From contig NZ_VOXE01000001.1 of NCBI RefSeq assembly GCF_008014695.1, forward strand, positions 186,001-250,000: a DNA stretch of 64,000 nucleotides, read 5' to 3'. Within the stretch, counting starts at the first letter, position 1. Each line of letters opens with the position of its first letter. A model generated the notes under the pieces. That model ran no database searches and was not told the DNA's origin. It saw only the letters and a list, made by a program, of their open reading frames with translations. The position numbers were made by a program, and so were the translations under genes. This document shows, in pieces, positions 9,227 through 18,442 of the stretch. The DNA comes from Chryseobacterium sp. (GTDB taxonomy: Bacteria > Bacteroidota > Bacteroidia > Flavobacteriales > Weeksellaceae).

Positions 9227-9393
9227 CGTGTTTTAGTTTTATTCAGGTTGTATTGATGCGGATGTTTATTATGATTAGGGTGCTTAATACCGTTGACTGG
9301 CTGACTATGCTGTTGATTCAATAAACCATTGAAAGCCTTTACTATATCATCGGCAGTAAATCAAACTTATCATTTTTATTTGTTGTAGATAAA

Positions 9394-10077
9394 TTACTGT
9401 AAAAGTTTTTTAATGTCTTCAATCAGTTTCTCGCGATCGGGGTGATATTTGCCCCGCAGGTTTGGAATCTTCCCTTCAGGCTCTTCATAATTCAGTCCCG
9501 AATAGTAGAGGATAGGCATATTGTTTTCATCAAATCTCGATCGAATATTGCCTTTTTTATCAACGAGTGCGATCATTCCACTGTGATTGAGACTTTCCGC
9601 TTCATCTTCTTTATCGCCGACATAAATATTGAATTGGTCTGCCATATTATCAATATAAGTTCTGTCTCCCGTAAGAAAATGCCAGTTGGCAGATTTCACC
9701 CCTAACATTCTGGCGTGGTCTTTCAATAATTCCGGCGTGTCATGTGTAGGGTCGATGCTCACTGAAATAATGCCGAAGTCCCGATCGTTGATCTGCGATT
9801 CAATATATTTCATATTGGAGTTCATCACCGGGCAAATTGTTGGACAGCGGCTGTAAAAGAACTCTACGAGATATACTTTTCCGAGCATATCCTTGTTGCT
9901 GATTTTTTTACTGTTCTGGTCGGTGAGTTTAAACTCCGGAACCTTCATGACGGTGTAAAGGTTTTTCCTGAAATAGCTCCTACCAAGGGAAATACCAACA
10001 ACAAGGAGAGCAATTACGATGAGGGGAATGATGATTTTGTTCCTGTGTGTCTGCTCCCTTTTTATGTTATTTTTCAT
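9394..10077 (-). CDS. SCO1/SenC family copper-binding thioredoxin-fold protein
   Basis: A 227-residue membrane-anchored protein (transmembrane helix about residues 14-32) with a periplasmic thioredoxin fold. The copper ligands of the SCO family are present: C78 and C82 in RCPTIC and H165 in LNHSG. SCO proteins deliver copper to the CuA site of cytochrome oxidase or act as thiol reductases. It overlaps the 3' end of the YHS lipoprotein gene by 11 bases, so the two form an operon with a common copper theme. The region also reads SIDPTHDTPE, a family signature. Confidence 0.93.
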   Translation of the reverse strand: MKNNIKREQTHRNKIIIPLIVIALLVVGISLGRSYFRKNLYTVMKVPEFKLTDQNSKKISNKDMLGKVYLVEFFYSRCPTICPVMNSNMKYIESQINDRDFGIISVSIDPTHDTPELLKDHARMLGVKSANWHFLTGDRTYIDNMADQFNIYVGDKEDEAESLNHSGMIALVDKKGNIRSRFDENNMPILYYSGLNYEEPEGKIPNLRGKYHPDREKLIEDIKKLLQ

Positions 10078-10330
10078 ATTTCTGAGGATTTTTTTTGAAT
10101 TCAGATTTGCAATGGGCGCTGCAGAATCCGTATGTTTTTCCTTTATAAACAGCGGTATCTTTGAGGAATTCTGCTGTCTTCATATGACAGACAGGGTCTT
10201 CAGTATTAACGACTTTTACTCCTTTTAAATTGGTTTCCGTTTTCTTTTTAACATGCTTTACTTTTGGGGTTTCCTGAGCGCATGAGGTGGTTGATATTGT
10301 AAGCAGTGCTGTTATGATCAGTATTTTCAT
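10067..10330 (-). CDS. YHS-domain lipoprotein (heavy-metal binding)
   Basis: An 87-residue lipoprotein: signal peptide with a lipobox-like STTSC (C17), a short Lys/Thr linker and a C-terminal YHS / TRASH-type domain with DPVCHMK and GFCSAHC, a cysteine arrangement expected to bind a metal such as copper. The start chosen (cat at 10328-10330) gives a proper signal peptide; the open frame runs 23 codons further upstream without coding character and across the promoter element at 10397-10404. It shares an operon with the SCO gene, pointing to copper handling at the cell envelope. Confidence 0.85.
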   Translation of the reverse strand: MKILIITALLTISTTSCAQETPKVKHVKKKTETNLKGVKVVNTEDPVCHMKTAEFLKDTAVYKGKTYGFCSAHCKSEFKKNPQKYEK

Positions 10331-10396
10331 TTTAAGGATAATTAAATGGTTGCAGAATGTTATAGTTGCGGGTAAAAGCTCAATGCCATGCTTTTG

Positions 10397-10404
10397 CAAA
10401 TATA
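10397..10404 (-). promoter_or_regulatory. -7 box for the YHS-SCO operon
   Basis: Reads TATATTTG on the minus strand, 66 bases upstream of the YHS lipoprotein start at 10330. It lies inside the longer version of that open frame, which supports the downstream start. Confidence 0.5.
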
Positions 10405-10604
10405 CGGTGTTAAGATTTTATTTTTAAGGATGATACTTTACCTGATCTATTATTTCTTTTAGGTTGAGTTGTTAACCAAAGGCAAATTCCCTTTTTGTCA
10501 TTTACCAGCAATTATGCAGCTTTTTACAAATTTCTTTGAAATACAATACTACATTTAAGTGATAAACCGTGTGCTGCGCTTTTCACCAATTATATTTATA
10601 TTTG

Positions 10605-11216
10605 ATGATGAATATTTATGATATAGCAGATCCGGAATTCAAAAAAGAGATTTCAGCGAGCCGAGATCTGAAACATTTCCCGGCAGGTTCGGTTATTTTG
10701 GATATTAATTCCTATGTAAATTACATTCCGCTGGTAATGTCGGGAAGTGTTAAGGTGGTAAGAACTGAAGAAGACGGAAGAGAAATCCTTTTGTATTACC
10801 TCACACCCGGAGAAAGCTGTATTTCATCCATACTTTCAGGGCTTGCCCAGGACACTTCCAAAGTCAAGGCCATTGTGGAGGAGGATGCTGAAATTCTGAT
10901 GCTGTCACTTTCAAAAGGCAAGGAATGGCTGACAAAATATCCGGAATGGTCTACTTTTGTTTTCCAGTTGTATCACAAAAGGTTTGAGGATTTGGTAAAC
11001 ATGGTAAATTCAATTGCTTTCCAAAAAGTAGATGTGAGACTTTTATATTTATTAGATCAGAAATCACAGCTGTATAAATCTAAAGAACTTTCTGTTACGC
11101 ATCAGCAGCTTGCAGACGAGCTCGGCATAACGAGAGAAGCGGTAAGCCGCGTGCTGAAACAGATAGAAACCGAGGGCAAAATAAAACTTTCCCGAAATAA
11201 AATTACCCTTCTGTAA
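10605..11216 (+). CDS. Crp/Fnr family transcriptional regulator
   Basis: A 203-residue regulator: N-terminal cyclic-nucleotide-type beta-roll (about 20-120, GSVKVVRTEEDGREILLYYL), long dimer helix and a C-terminal winged helix-turn-helix (THQQLADELGITREAVSRV). The recognition helix has Arg-Glu-x-x-x-Arg in the positions of E. coli CRP R180, E181 and R185, which predicts TGTGA-type half-sites. Matching palindromes are found before the next genes (11212, 11771, 18643). C-x-x-C iron-sulfur cysteines of FNR are absent. The start is the ATG pair at 10605 / 10608; the open frame begins 12 codons earlier without support. The first operator overlaps its stop codon. Confidence 0.9.
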   Translation: MMNIYDIADPEFKKEISASRDLKHFPAGSVILDINSYVNYIPLVMSGSVKVVRTEEDGREILLYYLTPGESCISSILSGLAQDTSKVKAIVEEDAEILMLSLSKGKEWLTKYPEWSTFVFQLYHKRFEDLVNMVNSIAFQKVDVRLLYLLDQKSQLYKSKELSVTHQQLADELGITREAVSRVLKQIETEGKIKLSRNKITLL

Positions 11217-11227
11217 CTGACATCACT
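11212..11227 (+). promoter_or_regulatory. Predicted Crp-type operator for the rhodanese gene
   Basis: TGTAA-N6-TCACT, a 5-6-5 palindrome of the CRP class. The first half contains the TAA stop codon of the regulator gene. The right half begins 26 bases before the -7 box at 11249, the same distance as in two other promoters of this region, which would centre the site near -41.5 (class II activator position). Confidence 0.65.
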
Positions 11228-11248
11228 GACACGCTGCTACAAAGACTG

Positions 11249-11256
11249 TACTTTTG
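11249..11256 (+). promoter_or_regulatory. -7 box for the rhodanese gene
   Basis: TACTTTTG, a match to TAnnTTTG, 26 bases upstream of the rhodanese ATG. No -33 TTG is seen at the usual spacing, which fits a promoter that needs an activator. Confidence 0.6.
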
Positions 11257-11281
11257 CATCATTAATTTTAAATAAACAACA

Positions 11282-11599
11282 ATGTTAGATGCAATAAAAA
11301 ACCTTTTCGGTATGGATAAAACCGATTATGCAGATCTTGTAAAGCAAGGTGCTGTTATTCTTGATGTAAGAAGCAAAAACGAATATGCTGACGGACATAT
11401 CAAAAACTCCGTCAATATTCCTGTTGATCAGCTTCAAAGCAACCTTTCAAAATTAAAGAATAAAGACAAACCCATCATTACCTGTTGCGCATCAGGGATG
11501 AGAAGTGCGACTGCAAAAACCATTCTCCAGAATAACGGTTACGGGAATGTACACAATGGCGGAGGATGGAGCAGTTTGAACGCTAAACTATCATCGTAA
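11282..11599 (+). CDS. Rhodanese-like sulfurtransferase, single domain
   Basis: A 105-residue single-domain rhodanese. The N-terminal DVRSKNEYADGHI block and the active-site loop C69-ASGM-R74 (in ITCCASGMRS) are intact, with a second cysteine just before the catalytic one. Such proteins move sulfane sulfur between persulfides and acceptors. No signal peptide is present, so it is cytosolic. It is the first gene downstream of the Crp-family regulator and has its own promoter with a Crp-type palindrome. The MBL-rhodanese fusion 7 kb downstream carries the same kind of promoter, so the two probably work in one pathway of reactive sulfur handling. Confidence 0.92.
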   Translation: MLDAIKNLFGMDKTDYADLVKQGAVILDVRSKNEYADGHIKNSVNIPVDQLQSNLSKLKNKDKPIITCCASGMRSATAKTILQNNGYGNVHNGGGWSSLNAKLSS

Positions 11600-11700
11600 G
11601 AATACAGCAGAAATCAGAGTCTGATTTTTTGATACTTCAAAAATCCGAACGGTGGATTCTCAGATCAAAATGATACCGAATTTCATCATTATAATTGTAG

Positions 11701-11723
11701 CCGCCTATACGGGCGGTTTTTTT
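11701..11723 (+). terminator. Rho-independent terminator after the rhodanese gene
   Basis: CCGCC-N6-GGCGG stem (11701-11705 with 11712-11716) followed by seven T. It separates the rhodanese transcript from the efflux operon. Confidence 0.6.
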
Positions 11724-11770
11724 ATGAAATTTTTAAAAAAATATGTCTTTTGATGTAAATTATTGGCCTA

Positions 11771-11786
11771 TGTGATATAGGTTACT
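11771..11786 (+). promoter_or_regulatory. Predicted Crp-type operator for the efflux operon
   Basis: TGTGA-N6-TTACT, same 5-6-5 architecture as the sites at 11212 and 18643. The right half starts exactly 26 bases before the -7 box at 11808. Confidence 0.65.
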
Positions 11787-11807
11787 GTGCAGCCGTTTCC
11801 ACCAGTC

Positions 11808-11815
11808 TAACTTTG
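11808..11815 (+). promoter_or_regulatory. -7 box for the TolC-RND operon
   Basis: TAACTTTG, 14 bases ahead of the tolC-like ATG. No -33 element at the usual spacing; the Crp-type palindrome occupies that area. Confidence 0.6.
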
Positions 11816-11828
11816 CAAAAAATTAAAG

Positions 11829-13139
11829 ATGATGCAAAAAGTCTGGGTACTTATTTTATCAGTTACCACCTTTCACCAAATATTTTCGCAGGATACCGTC
11901 CGGATTTCCCAAACCGAACTGGAGCAGAAAATTATCGATAACAACCTTCAGGTAAAAATGGCGCAAAAAGAAGCCGAACTTGCCGATGCTGAACTGTTGG
12001 GAACAAGAGCGATGTATCTCCCGAATATCAACGCATCTTACACCTTTTCAAACACCAATAATCCGCTGTATGCATTTGGCTCAAAGCTCAATCAGGAAAG
12101 GATTACAATGATGGATTTCAATCCCGATAACCTCAATTCTCCTAAAAGCATTTCCAATTTTGCCACCAAATTAGAAATTCAGCAACCCCTCATCAATATC
12201 GATGCGGTTTATCAGAAAAAAGCCGGACAGATCAAATCCGATGTTTTGAAAATCAAAACCGAAAGAACCAGAGAAAGCGTTCAGTTTGAGCTTAAAAAAG
12301 CATATATGACGCTGCAAATGGCCTATAAAACAGTCGGGACTTTAGAGAATGCCCGAAAAACTACGATGGCCAACAAGAAGGTCATCGACAATTATTACAA
12401 AAATGGCATCATTCAGAAATCTGAAGTTTTGTATATGGATGTACGACTGAAAGAAATCGAAAATCAGATTGCTTATGCCAAATCCAATATTAAAAATGCC
12501 TCCGATTATCTCTATTTTCTGCTCGACGAAAATTACGGGAACAAAGTCCTGAAACCAACGGAAACATTGGAATATCATGAAAATATTGTAGAGAGCAATC
12601 CTGCTTTGAATTCCAACAGAAAAGATTTACTGGCCTACCAGAAATCTCTGGAAGCTTATGATTTGATGATCAAATCTTCGCAGGCGAAATTTCTCCCAAA
12701 ACTTAATGCATTCGGAAGTTTCGAGATGTACGATAACAAAATAGCACAGTTTGATGCCAACGGATATTTGGCAGGAATCCAACTTTCGTGGAATGTTTTC
12801 GATGGTCTGAAATCCAAAAGCGAACAGCAGCGATTAAAAGCGGAACTGAGCAAAGCCCAAACCGAAATTCAGCAGTACGAGAAGCAAAGCCAGTTAGAAC
12901 TCCAGAAAATTTCGCGTCAGGTTCAGGATGCTGAAAATAAGGTAAATCTAACGAAAATGGCCTGGGAACAAAATAAAGAAGCCTACCGGATCCGCAAAAA
13001 CCGCTATGACCAGGGTCTTGAAAAATCTGCCGATCTGCTCACCGCCGAAACCCAAATGTCACAAAAAGAACTGGAGCACATACAGGCCATTTATGAGTAC
13101 AATACCGCTGTAGAATATTATAAATTTTTAAAGAATTAG
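11829..13139 (+). CDS. TolC-family outer membrane efflux protein
   Basis: A 436-residue outer-membrane factor. Signal peptide at residues 1-20 (ending HQIFSQ), then two repeats of the OEP family made of long heptad-rich helices (LQVKMAQKEAELADAELLG; KAELSKAQTEIQQYEKQ) with beta segments such as GSFEMYDNK and GIQLSWNVFDG. It would form the outer channel of a tripartite pump with the adaptor and RND transporter that follow. The gap to the adaptor gene (261 bases) holds an intergenic repeat, so the adaptor may be read through or separately expressed. Confidence 0.93.
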   Translation: MMQKVWVLILSVTTFHQIFSQDTVRISQTELEQKIIDNNLQVKMAQKEAELADAELLGTRAMYLPNINASYTFSNTNNPLYAFGSKLNQERITMMDFNPDNLNSPKSISNFATKLEIQQPLINIDAVYQKKAGQIKSDVLKIKTERTRESVQFELKKAYMTLQMAYKTVGTLENARKTTMANKKVIDNYYKNGIIQKSEVLYMDVRLKEIENQIAYAKSNIKNASDYLYFLLDENYGNKVLKPTETLEYHENIVESNPALNSNRKDLLAYQKSLEAYDLMIKSSQAKFLPKLNAFGSFEMYDNKIAQFDANGYLAGIQLSWNVFDGLKSKSEQQRLKAELSKAQTEIQQYEKQSQLELQKISRQVQDAENKVNLTKMAWEQNKEAYRIRKNRYDQGLEKSADLLTAETQMSQKELEHIQAIYEYNTAVEYYKFLKN

Positions 13140-13188
13140 GTATTGCGGTGAACAAAAGAACTTGGGAGTTGTTTACTTCATTTTTTTT

Positions 13189-13282
13189 AGGAGCAATTCC
13201 CGCTGTCCACTATATCTTTTTCTTTTTCCCGGCGCTTTTCCCTTCCAAAAAAAGAAAAAGGATGCCGTTTCCATCGGGGCTA
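13189..13282. repeat. Intergenic repeat with variable hairpin centre (copy 1)
   Basis: Edges AGGAGCAATTCC and CATCGGGGCTA surround a hairpin whose arms read TTTTTCTTTTTCCC-like on the left and AAAAAAGAAAAAGG on the right. The same edges in altered form, and the same layout (ATCTTTTT before, AAAAAGGAT after the centre), are at 52616-52720. It sits between the TolC and adaptor genes. Confidence 0.65.
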
Positions 13283-13400
13283 TCAACACGCCGTCAAAAT
13301 GTAAAATGTTGATTTTAACATAGAAAGTAAAGAAAATAAAAACCGAGCAACATTGTCAGGGTTAAAATACTAGGCAAGCTTCAGAAAAAAGTAAAAAATT

Positions 13401-14489
13401 ATGAAAACATACCTTTATTCCGGTCTCCTTTTATCAGCATTGCTTTTAAGCAGCTGTTCATCAGACGAAAAAAAATCGGTACAAAACACCGATGCACCCA
13501 TTGCGGTAACTGTAAATAAATCATCAGGTAACGCTCTTGGTTTGTCAACAACCGCAACAGGCAAATTGGTGGCCAAAAATTCCGTAAATGTTTCTACCCG
13601 AATGATGGGTTACATCACATCTATGAGGGCAGAAGTCGGGCAGAACGTAAGAGCAGGACAAGGTTTGGTGAGTATCAATTCTACTGATATTCAGGCAAAA
13701 GGCGGTCAGGCAAGTGCGCAGATTTCGCAGGCTCAGGCTCAGTTCAATATTGCTAAAAAAGATTACGCGAGGTACCAGAATTTATATAAGAATCAAAGTG
13801 CATCGCAAAAAGAATTAGATGATATGAGAGCGCGTTACGAAATGGCGCAGGCAGGTTTACAGGTCGCCCAGCAAATGAAAAACGAAGTGAATTCTCAATA
13901 CAGATACACCAATATTACCGCTCCGATTTCCGGAACCATCACCGCGAAATTCGCCGAGCAGGGCGATATGGCAAGTCCGGGAATGCCTTTGCTCACGATA
14001 GAATCCTCAGGAGCTTTACAGGCGCAGGTTTTGGTTTCCGAGCAATACATTACGCTGATCCGGCAAGGTATGCCGGTTCAGGTGACGATGAAATCCGTCG
14101 GCAAAACCATTGGTGGAACGGTTTCCGAAATCAGCAAATCTGCTGCAAACACCGGTGGCCAGTATATGGTGAAAATTAATATTCCCGCTTCTGGTGATCT
14201 GCTGCCGGGAATGTTTGTGAATGTACAGTTTCCGTTTAAAAATTCAGGGAAAATCAATCAGGATTTTCAGGAAACGGTCATGATTCCAAAATCTGCTGTG
14301 GTACAAAACGGACAGTTAACAGGAGTTTATGTGGTGAGTTCCCAAAACACAGCCGTTTTGCGCTGGTTAAAAACAGGTAAAACAGCAGGAGATCAGGTAG
14401 AAGTGGTATCAGGTTTAAATTCAAAAGAACCTTACATCGTTTCAGCTTTTGGTAAATTGTATAACGGAGCAAAAGTAACTTTAAAATAA
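13401..14489 (+). CDS. RND efflux periplasmic adaptor (membrane fusion protein)
   Basis: A 362-residue HlyD/AcrA-type adaptor, anchored as a lipoprotein (lipobox LLSSC, C19). Order: lipoyl half (VSTRMMGYITSMRAEVGQNV), long helical hairpin (QASAQISQAQAQFNIAKKDY and following), second lipoyl half (NITAPISGTITAKFAEQGD), beta-barrel and membrane-proximal domain. It bridges the inner-membrane RND protein and the outer-membrane channel. It lies between them in the usual gene order with 73 bases to the RND gene. The substrate cannot be deduced, but the Crp-type promoter and sulfur genes around suggest a stress-linked role. Confidence 0.93.
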   Translation: MKTYLYSGLLLSALLLSSCSSDEKKSVQNTDAPIAVTVNKSSGNALGLSTTATGKLVAKNSVNVSTRMMGYITSMRAEVGQNVRAGQGLVSINSTDIQAKGGQASAQISQAQAQFNIAKKDYARYQNLYKNQSASQKELDDMRARYEMAQAGLQVAQQMKNEVNSQYRYTNITAPISGTITAKFAEQGDMASPGMPLLTIESSGALQAQVLVSEQYITLIRQGMPVQVTMKSVGKTIGGTVSEISKSAANTGGQYMVKINIPASGDLLPGMFVNVQFPFKNSGKINQDFQETVMIPKSAVVQNGQLTGVYVVSSQNTAVLRWLKTGKTAGDQVEVVSGLNSKEPYIVSAFGKLYNGAKVTLK

Positions 14490-14562
14490 ATTCAAGTTTC
14501 GGGATACGCGTTGCTGGTTTTACTTCACAACACGTAGCCTCTAAACACGAAAACCAAATATT

Positions 14563-17500
14563 ATGGAAAAAGGATTCGCAGGACGTATCGCCGAGTTTTT
14601 CATCAATTCGAAACTGACGATTTTATTAATGGTCGCTTTGATGATCATCGGGGTGTACAGCTCCACATTAATACCAAGAGAAGAAGAGCCTCAAATCATT
14701 GTGCCGATGGCCGATGTAATGGTGGGTTATCCGGGAGCTTCCCCGAAAGAAGTAGAAAACCGCGTGGTAAAACCTTTGGAAAAAATCATTTCCAACATCA
14801 AAGGAGTGGAACACATTCACTCGATGGCACTGAACGGAAAAGCGATGATTATCGTGCAGTTTTATGTAGGAGAAGATACCGAAAGGTCGTACGTAAAACT
14901 GTATGATGAACTGATGAAAAACAAGTACATCTTTCCGAAAAATGTAACGGAACCGATGGTGAAAACCCGTTCCATAGATGATGTTCCGATGTTGGGACTT
15001 ACCCTTTGGAGCGAAAAATACAACGATTACCAGCTTCGCCAGATCGGGGAAGAACTGTCTTCGGAAATCAAAAAAATAAAAGATGTTTCGCTTACCAATG
15101 TGATTGGCGGACGAAACCGACAGCTGAAAGTAATTGTTGATAAAGATAAAATGGCAGAACTGAATGTGGATGCACTTTCGGTAATGCAGATGATTCAGGC
15201 CAATAACGGAAGTTCACAGTCCGGAAGTTTTGTTTCCAACGATCAGGAATATCTTTTAACAACCGGGCAGTTTTTAAATTCAGCAGAAGATGTAGAAAAT
15301 TTGGTGGTCGGAACCTCACAAAATATGCCGGTTTACCTCAAACAGGTTGCTGAAATAGAAGACGGAGCAGCTTCTCCGGCGAATTACGTCAGTTTCGGAT
15401 ACGGAAATGCGCTCGAAAACGGGAAAAAATTTAAGTCGGAATATCCTGCGGTAACGCTGTCGGTTTCTAAAGTAAAAGGGGCCGACGCGATGAAAATTTC
15501 AGAACAGATTCTTGCCAAAGTAGATGAACTGAAGAAAAATTTAATTCCTGATGATGTTCATGTAGAAGTGACCAGAAACTACGGCGAAACCGCTTCCCAC
15601 AAAGTTTCTGAATTATTGCTTCACCTTGGAATTGCAATTCTGGCAGTAACAGTCCTCGTGATGCTGGCAATGGGATGGAGAGGCGGATTGGTCGTGTTTT
15701 TCTCTGTTCCGCTGACTTTTGCTTTGACGCTTTTCAGTTATTATATGCTCGGTTACACGCTGAACCGAATCACGCTTTTTGCTCTGGTTTTTGTAGTGGG
15801 AATTGTGGTAGACGACAGCATTATTATCGCGGAAAATATGCACCGGCATTTCCATATGAAGAAATTACCGTTCAGGCAGGCGGCAATTTATGCGATTAAT
15901 GAAGTCGGAAATCCAACAATTTTAGCAACATTCACCGTAATCGCGGCGATTTTACCAATGGCTTTCGTTTCCGGAATGATGGGCCCTTATATGTCACCAA
16001 TGCCCATTGGAGCATCAATTGCGATGTTGCTTTCGCTGTTTGTGGCTTTAACGGTAACCCCATATTTAGGTTTTCATTTATTGAAAGTAAAAGACACCGA
16101 AGGACATAAAGAAGAACAGGGATTGGAAACCGGCAGAATTTATAAAATTTATAAAAAAATAGAACAGCCTTTACTCGACAGCACATCAAAAAGATGGGCG
16201 ATGATGGGAATTATCGGTGTACTCTTATTGATTTCAGTTTTGGCATTCTTTATGAAATGGGTGGCAGTAAAAATGCTTCCGTTCGATAATAAAAATGAAA
16301 TTCAACTTGTAATTGATTTGCCGGAAGGAACTACTTTAGAACGAACAGCAGCGGCCACTCAGGACATTGCGCAATATCTGAAAACCGTTCCGGAAGTCGT
16401 GAATTATCAAAATTATGTAGGTTCTTCTTCACCCATTACATTCAATGGATTGGTCCGCCATTACGATATGAGAGGAGCGAGCAATACTGCCGATATTCAG
16501 GTAAATCTTTTGCCCAAGGAAGATCCTGATGCGCAAAGTCATGATATTGCAAAAAAAATTCGTCCCGAAATTCAGAAAATTGCTGCAAAATACAGAGCCA
16601 ATGTAAAAATTGTGGAAGTTCCGCCGGGACCGCCCGTTTTATCAACCATTGTTGCTGAAATTTATGGACCTGATTACGAAGGACAGGTAAAAGTGGCCAA
16701 ACAGGTAGAGGAAATTCTACACAAAACCGACGATGTGGTGGATATTGACTGGATGGTAGAAGCGCCTCAAACGCAGTTCAAACTAGTTCCGGATAAAGAA
16801 AAAGCAATGCTGAACGGTATTGCGCCAGAACAGATCGTGGGGAATCTGACGTATTTGATGGGTGAACATTCCATTGGAAATTTATATGATGAAAAATCAA
16901 ACGATGGGGTTGATATTGTGATGAAACTCAATAATAGGGATAAATCAACCATCCAGGAGGTGACCAACCTGAAAGTGAAGGGACCAATGGGAATGATTCC
17001 GGTAAGCGATCTGGTGAAAGTTGAACGCGATACGCTGGAAAAATCCATTTACAGAAAAGACCAGAAGCGCGTGGTGTATGTACTTGCCGATATGGCAGGT
17101 GGTTTGGAAAGTCCGGCTTACGCCATTTTGGGAATGGAAGAAAAACTCAAAAAAATAAAACTTCCACAGGGATACTCACTTAACGAACTGTACATGAATC
17201 AGCCTGAAAATGAGTCTGATTATACTGTAAAATGGGATGGCGAATGGCAAATTACTCTCGAAGTCTTCAAAGATCTGGGTGCTGCATTCGCAGTAGTGAT
17301 CATTATTATTTATATGCTCATTGTCGGTTGGTTTCAGAATTTTAAAACCCCGCTGGTCATGATGGTCGCCATTCCGCTGTCATTGATAGGAATAGTTTTG
17401 GGACACTGGATTTTAGGCGCTTTTTTTACGGCAACTTCTTTCATCGGAATGATTGCTTTGGCAGGCGTGATGGTGCGGAATTCGGTATTGCTCATTGATT

Positions 17501-17781
17501 TTATTGAAATCCGCCTGAATGAGGGTGTACCCATCAAACAGGCCATCATCGAAGCAGGAGCAGTACGCACAACGCCGATCCTATTAACAACAGGAGCGGT
17601 GGTTATTGGCGCGGTGATTATTCTTTTCGATCCGATTTTTCAAGGTTTGGCAATCTCGTTGGTTTTTGGGGCGATTGTTTCAACCGTTCTGACGCTGATT
17701 GTAGTTCCGCTGATTTATTATGTAACGGAAAGGAAGAAATGGGAAAGTAAAACGGAGGTTGAGGAGATCTCTGAAGAGTAA
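14563..17781 (+). CDS. RND family efflux transporter, inner membrane pump
   Basis: A 1072-residue AcrB-superfamily proton antiporter with twelve expected transmembrane helices (first at about 18-36; clusters at 345-500 and 880-1060) and two large periplasmic loops. The proton-relay pair D417-D418 in GIVVDDSIII is of the hydrophobe / HAE type; the heavy-metal CzcA-type motif with Asp and Glu spaced along the helix is not seen. LDFIEIR-like RNSVLLIDFIEIR near the C terminus is typical. It completes the tripartite pump with the two upstream genes. Length is slightly above AcrB (1049). Confidence 0.93.
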   Translation: MEKGFAGRIAEFFINSKLTILLMVALMIIGVYSSTLIPREEEPQIIVPMADVMVGYPGASPKEVENRVVKPLEKIISNIKGVEHIHSMALNGKAMIIVQFYVGEDTERSYVKLYDELMKNKYIFPKNVTEPMVKTRSIDDVPMLGLTLWSEKYNDYQLRQIGEELSSEIKKIKDVSLTNVIGGRNRQLKVIVDKDKMAELNVDALSVMQMIQANNGSSQSGSFVSNDQEYLLTTGQFLNSAEDVENLVVGTSQNMPVYLKQVAEIEDGAASPANYVSFGYGNALENGKKFKSEYPAVTLSVSKVKGADAMKISEQILAKVDELKKNLIPDDVHVEVTRNYGETASHKVSELLLHLGIAILAVTVLVMLAMGWRGGLVVFFSVPLTFALTLFSYYMLGYTLNRITLFALVFVVGIVVDDSIIIAENMHRHFHMKKLPFRQAAIYAINEVGNPTILATFTVIAAILPMAFVSGMMGPYMSPMPIGASIAMLLSLFVALTVTPYLGFHLLKVKDTEGHKEEQGLETGRIYKIYKKIEQPLLDSTSKRWAMMGIIGVLLLISVLAFFMKWVAVKMLPFDNKNEIQLVIDLPEGTTLERTAAATQDIAQYLKTVPEVVNYQNYVGSSSPITFNGLVRHYDMRGASNTADIQVNLLPKEDPDAQSHDIAKKIRPEIQKIAAKYRANVKIVEVPPGPPVLSTIVAEIYGPDYEGQVKVAKQVEEILHKTDDVVDIDWMVEAPQTQFKLVPDKEKAMLNGIAPEQIVGNLTYLMGEHSIGNLYDEKSNDGVDIVMKLNNRDKSTIQEVTNLKVKGPMGMIPVSDLVKVERDTLEKSIYRKDQKRVVYVLADMAGGLESPAYAILGMEEKLKKIKLPQGYSLNELYMNQPENESDYTVKWDGEWQITLEVFKDLGAAFAVVIIIIYMLIVGWFQNFKTPLVMMVAIPLSLIGIVLGHWILGAFFTATSFIGMIALAGVMVRNSVLLIDFIEIRLNEGVPIKQAIIEAGAVRTTPILLTTGAVVIGAVIILFDPIFQGLAISLVFGAIVSTVLTLIVVPLIYYVTERKKWESKTEVEEISEE

Positions 17782-17922
17782 AAAACAAACCACACCGGTT
17801 TTGGAAATCTATGGCTTAAATAGAGAGTTGAATACACCTGAAATTTAAGAAATCGCCATGATTGGTAAACATCAATAAATAGGTCACGATCGCAGTGATC
17901 TCAATAAAATAAAAATCTATAT

Positions 17923-18222
17923 ATGAAACTCTTATTAATTACCGCAGTAGAAGAATTTGGAAAAGAAGTGAAAAATATTCTTAAACATTCGGGAGTGAAA
18001 TCATTTTCCTATCAGTCGGTAAAGGGCTGCAAAAACAATGGAGATGAACGTGAAAACTGGTTTGCAAAGGACCATCTGTCAGTTGATTCTTTACTTTTTA
18101 CAGTTTTTATGGAAGATGAATTTGCCGATGAAATCTATAAAAGTGTAGAAGACTTCAATTCAAAACAAGAAACATTTTCGCACATTCATATTGCGACTTT
18201 ACCATTAGAAAAATCAATTTAA
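17923..18222 (+). CDS. Small PII-like / DUF3240-type protein
   Basis: A 99-residue protein with a beta-alpha-beta pattern of the PII / GlnB-like superfamily: a first strand MKLLLITAV, helix EEFGKEVKNILKHSGV, a loop with GCKNNGDERENWFA, strand LLFTVFMED, and helix EFADEIYKSVEDFN. Small PII-like proteins beside RND pumps are thought to sense metals or nucleotides and to modulate the pump, but I cannot assign a ligand; the Cys-Lys-Asn loop is the place to look. It sits 141 bases after the RND gene and ten bases before the DUF2892 gene, so it likely belongs to the efflux transcript. Confidence 0.7.
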   Translation: MKLLLITAVEEFGKEVKNILKHSGVKSFSYQSVKGCKNNGDERENWFAKDHLSVDSLLFTVFMEDEFADEIYKSVEDFNSKQETFSHIHIATLPLEKSI

Positions 18223-18232
18223 AATCAAAAAA

Positions 18233-18442
18233 ATGCAAACAAGAACAGTCCACGCAGTAGCGGGAACCATTATTTTAGCCAGTTTATTATTAGGGCTTTA
18301 TGTAAATCAAAACTGGTTCTGGCTTACAGGTTTTGTCGGGGTAAATCTATGGATACACGCTTTAACCAATTGGTGTTTGATGTATCTGATTCTGGGGAAA
18401 ATCGGGGTCAAAGAAGACGGTCCGACCAACTGTTCCAATTAA
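18233..18442 (+). CDS. DUF2892 (YgaP-like) small membrane protein
   Basis: A 69-residue protein of two transmembrane helices (about 8-24 and 26-44), matching the DUF2892 family also found as the membrane part of the rhodanese YgaP. Conserved features include the N-terminal RTVHAVAG, a Trp-Phe-Trp turn and a C-terminal cysteine pair (TNWC near residue 48 and NCSN at the end). DUF2892 proteins co-occur with sulfurtransferases. It lies ten bases after the PII-like gene. A second member follows at 20117 and a third sits in the arsenic operon at 30907. Confidence 0.85.
   Translation: MQTRTVHAVAGTIILASLLLGLYVNQNWFWLTGFVGVNLWIHALTNWCLMYLILGKIGVKEDGPTNCSN

Noticed and set aside
17884..17898. TCAC-N7-GTGA ahead of the PII-like gene as a further Crp-type site
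   Set aside because: The half-sites point outward and the spacing is wrong; no -7 box is at the fixed distance.
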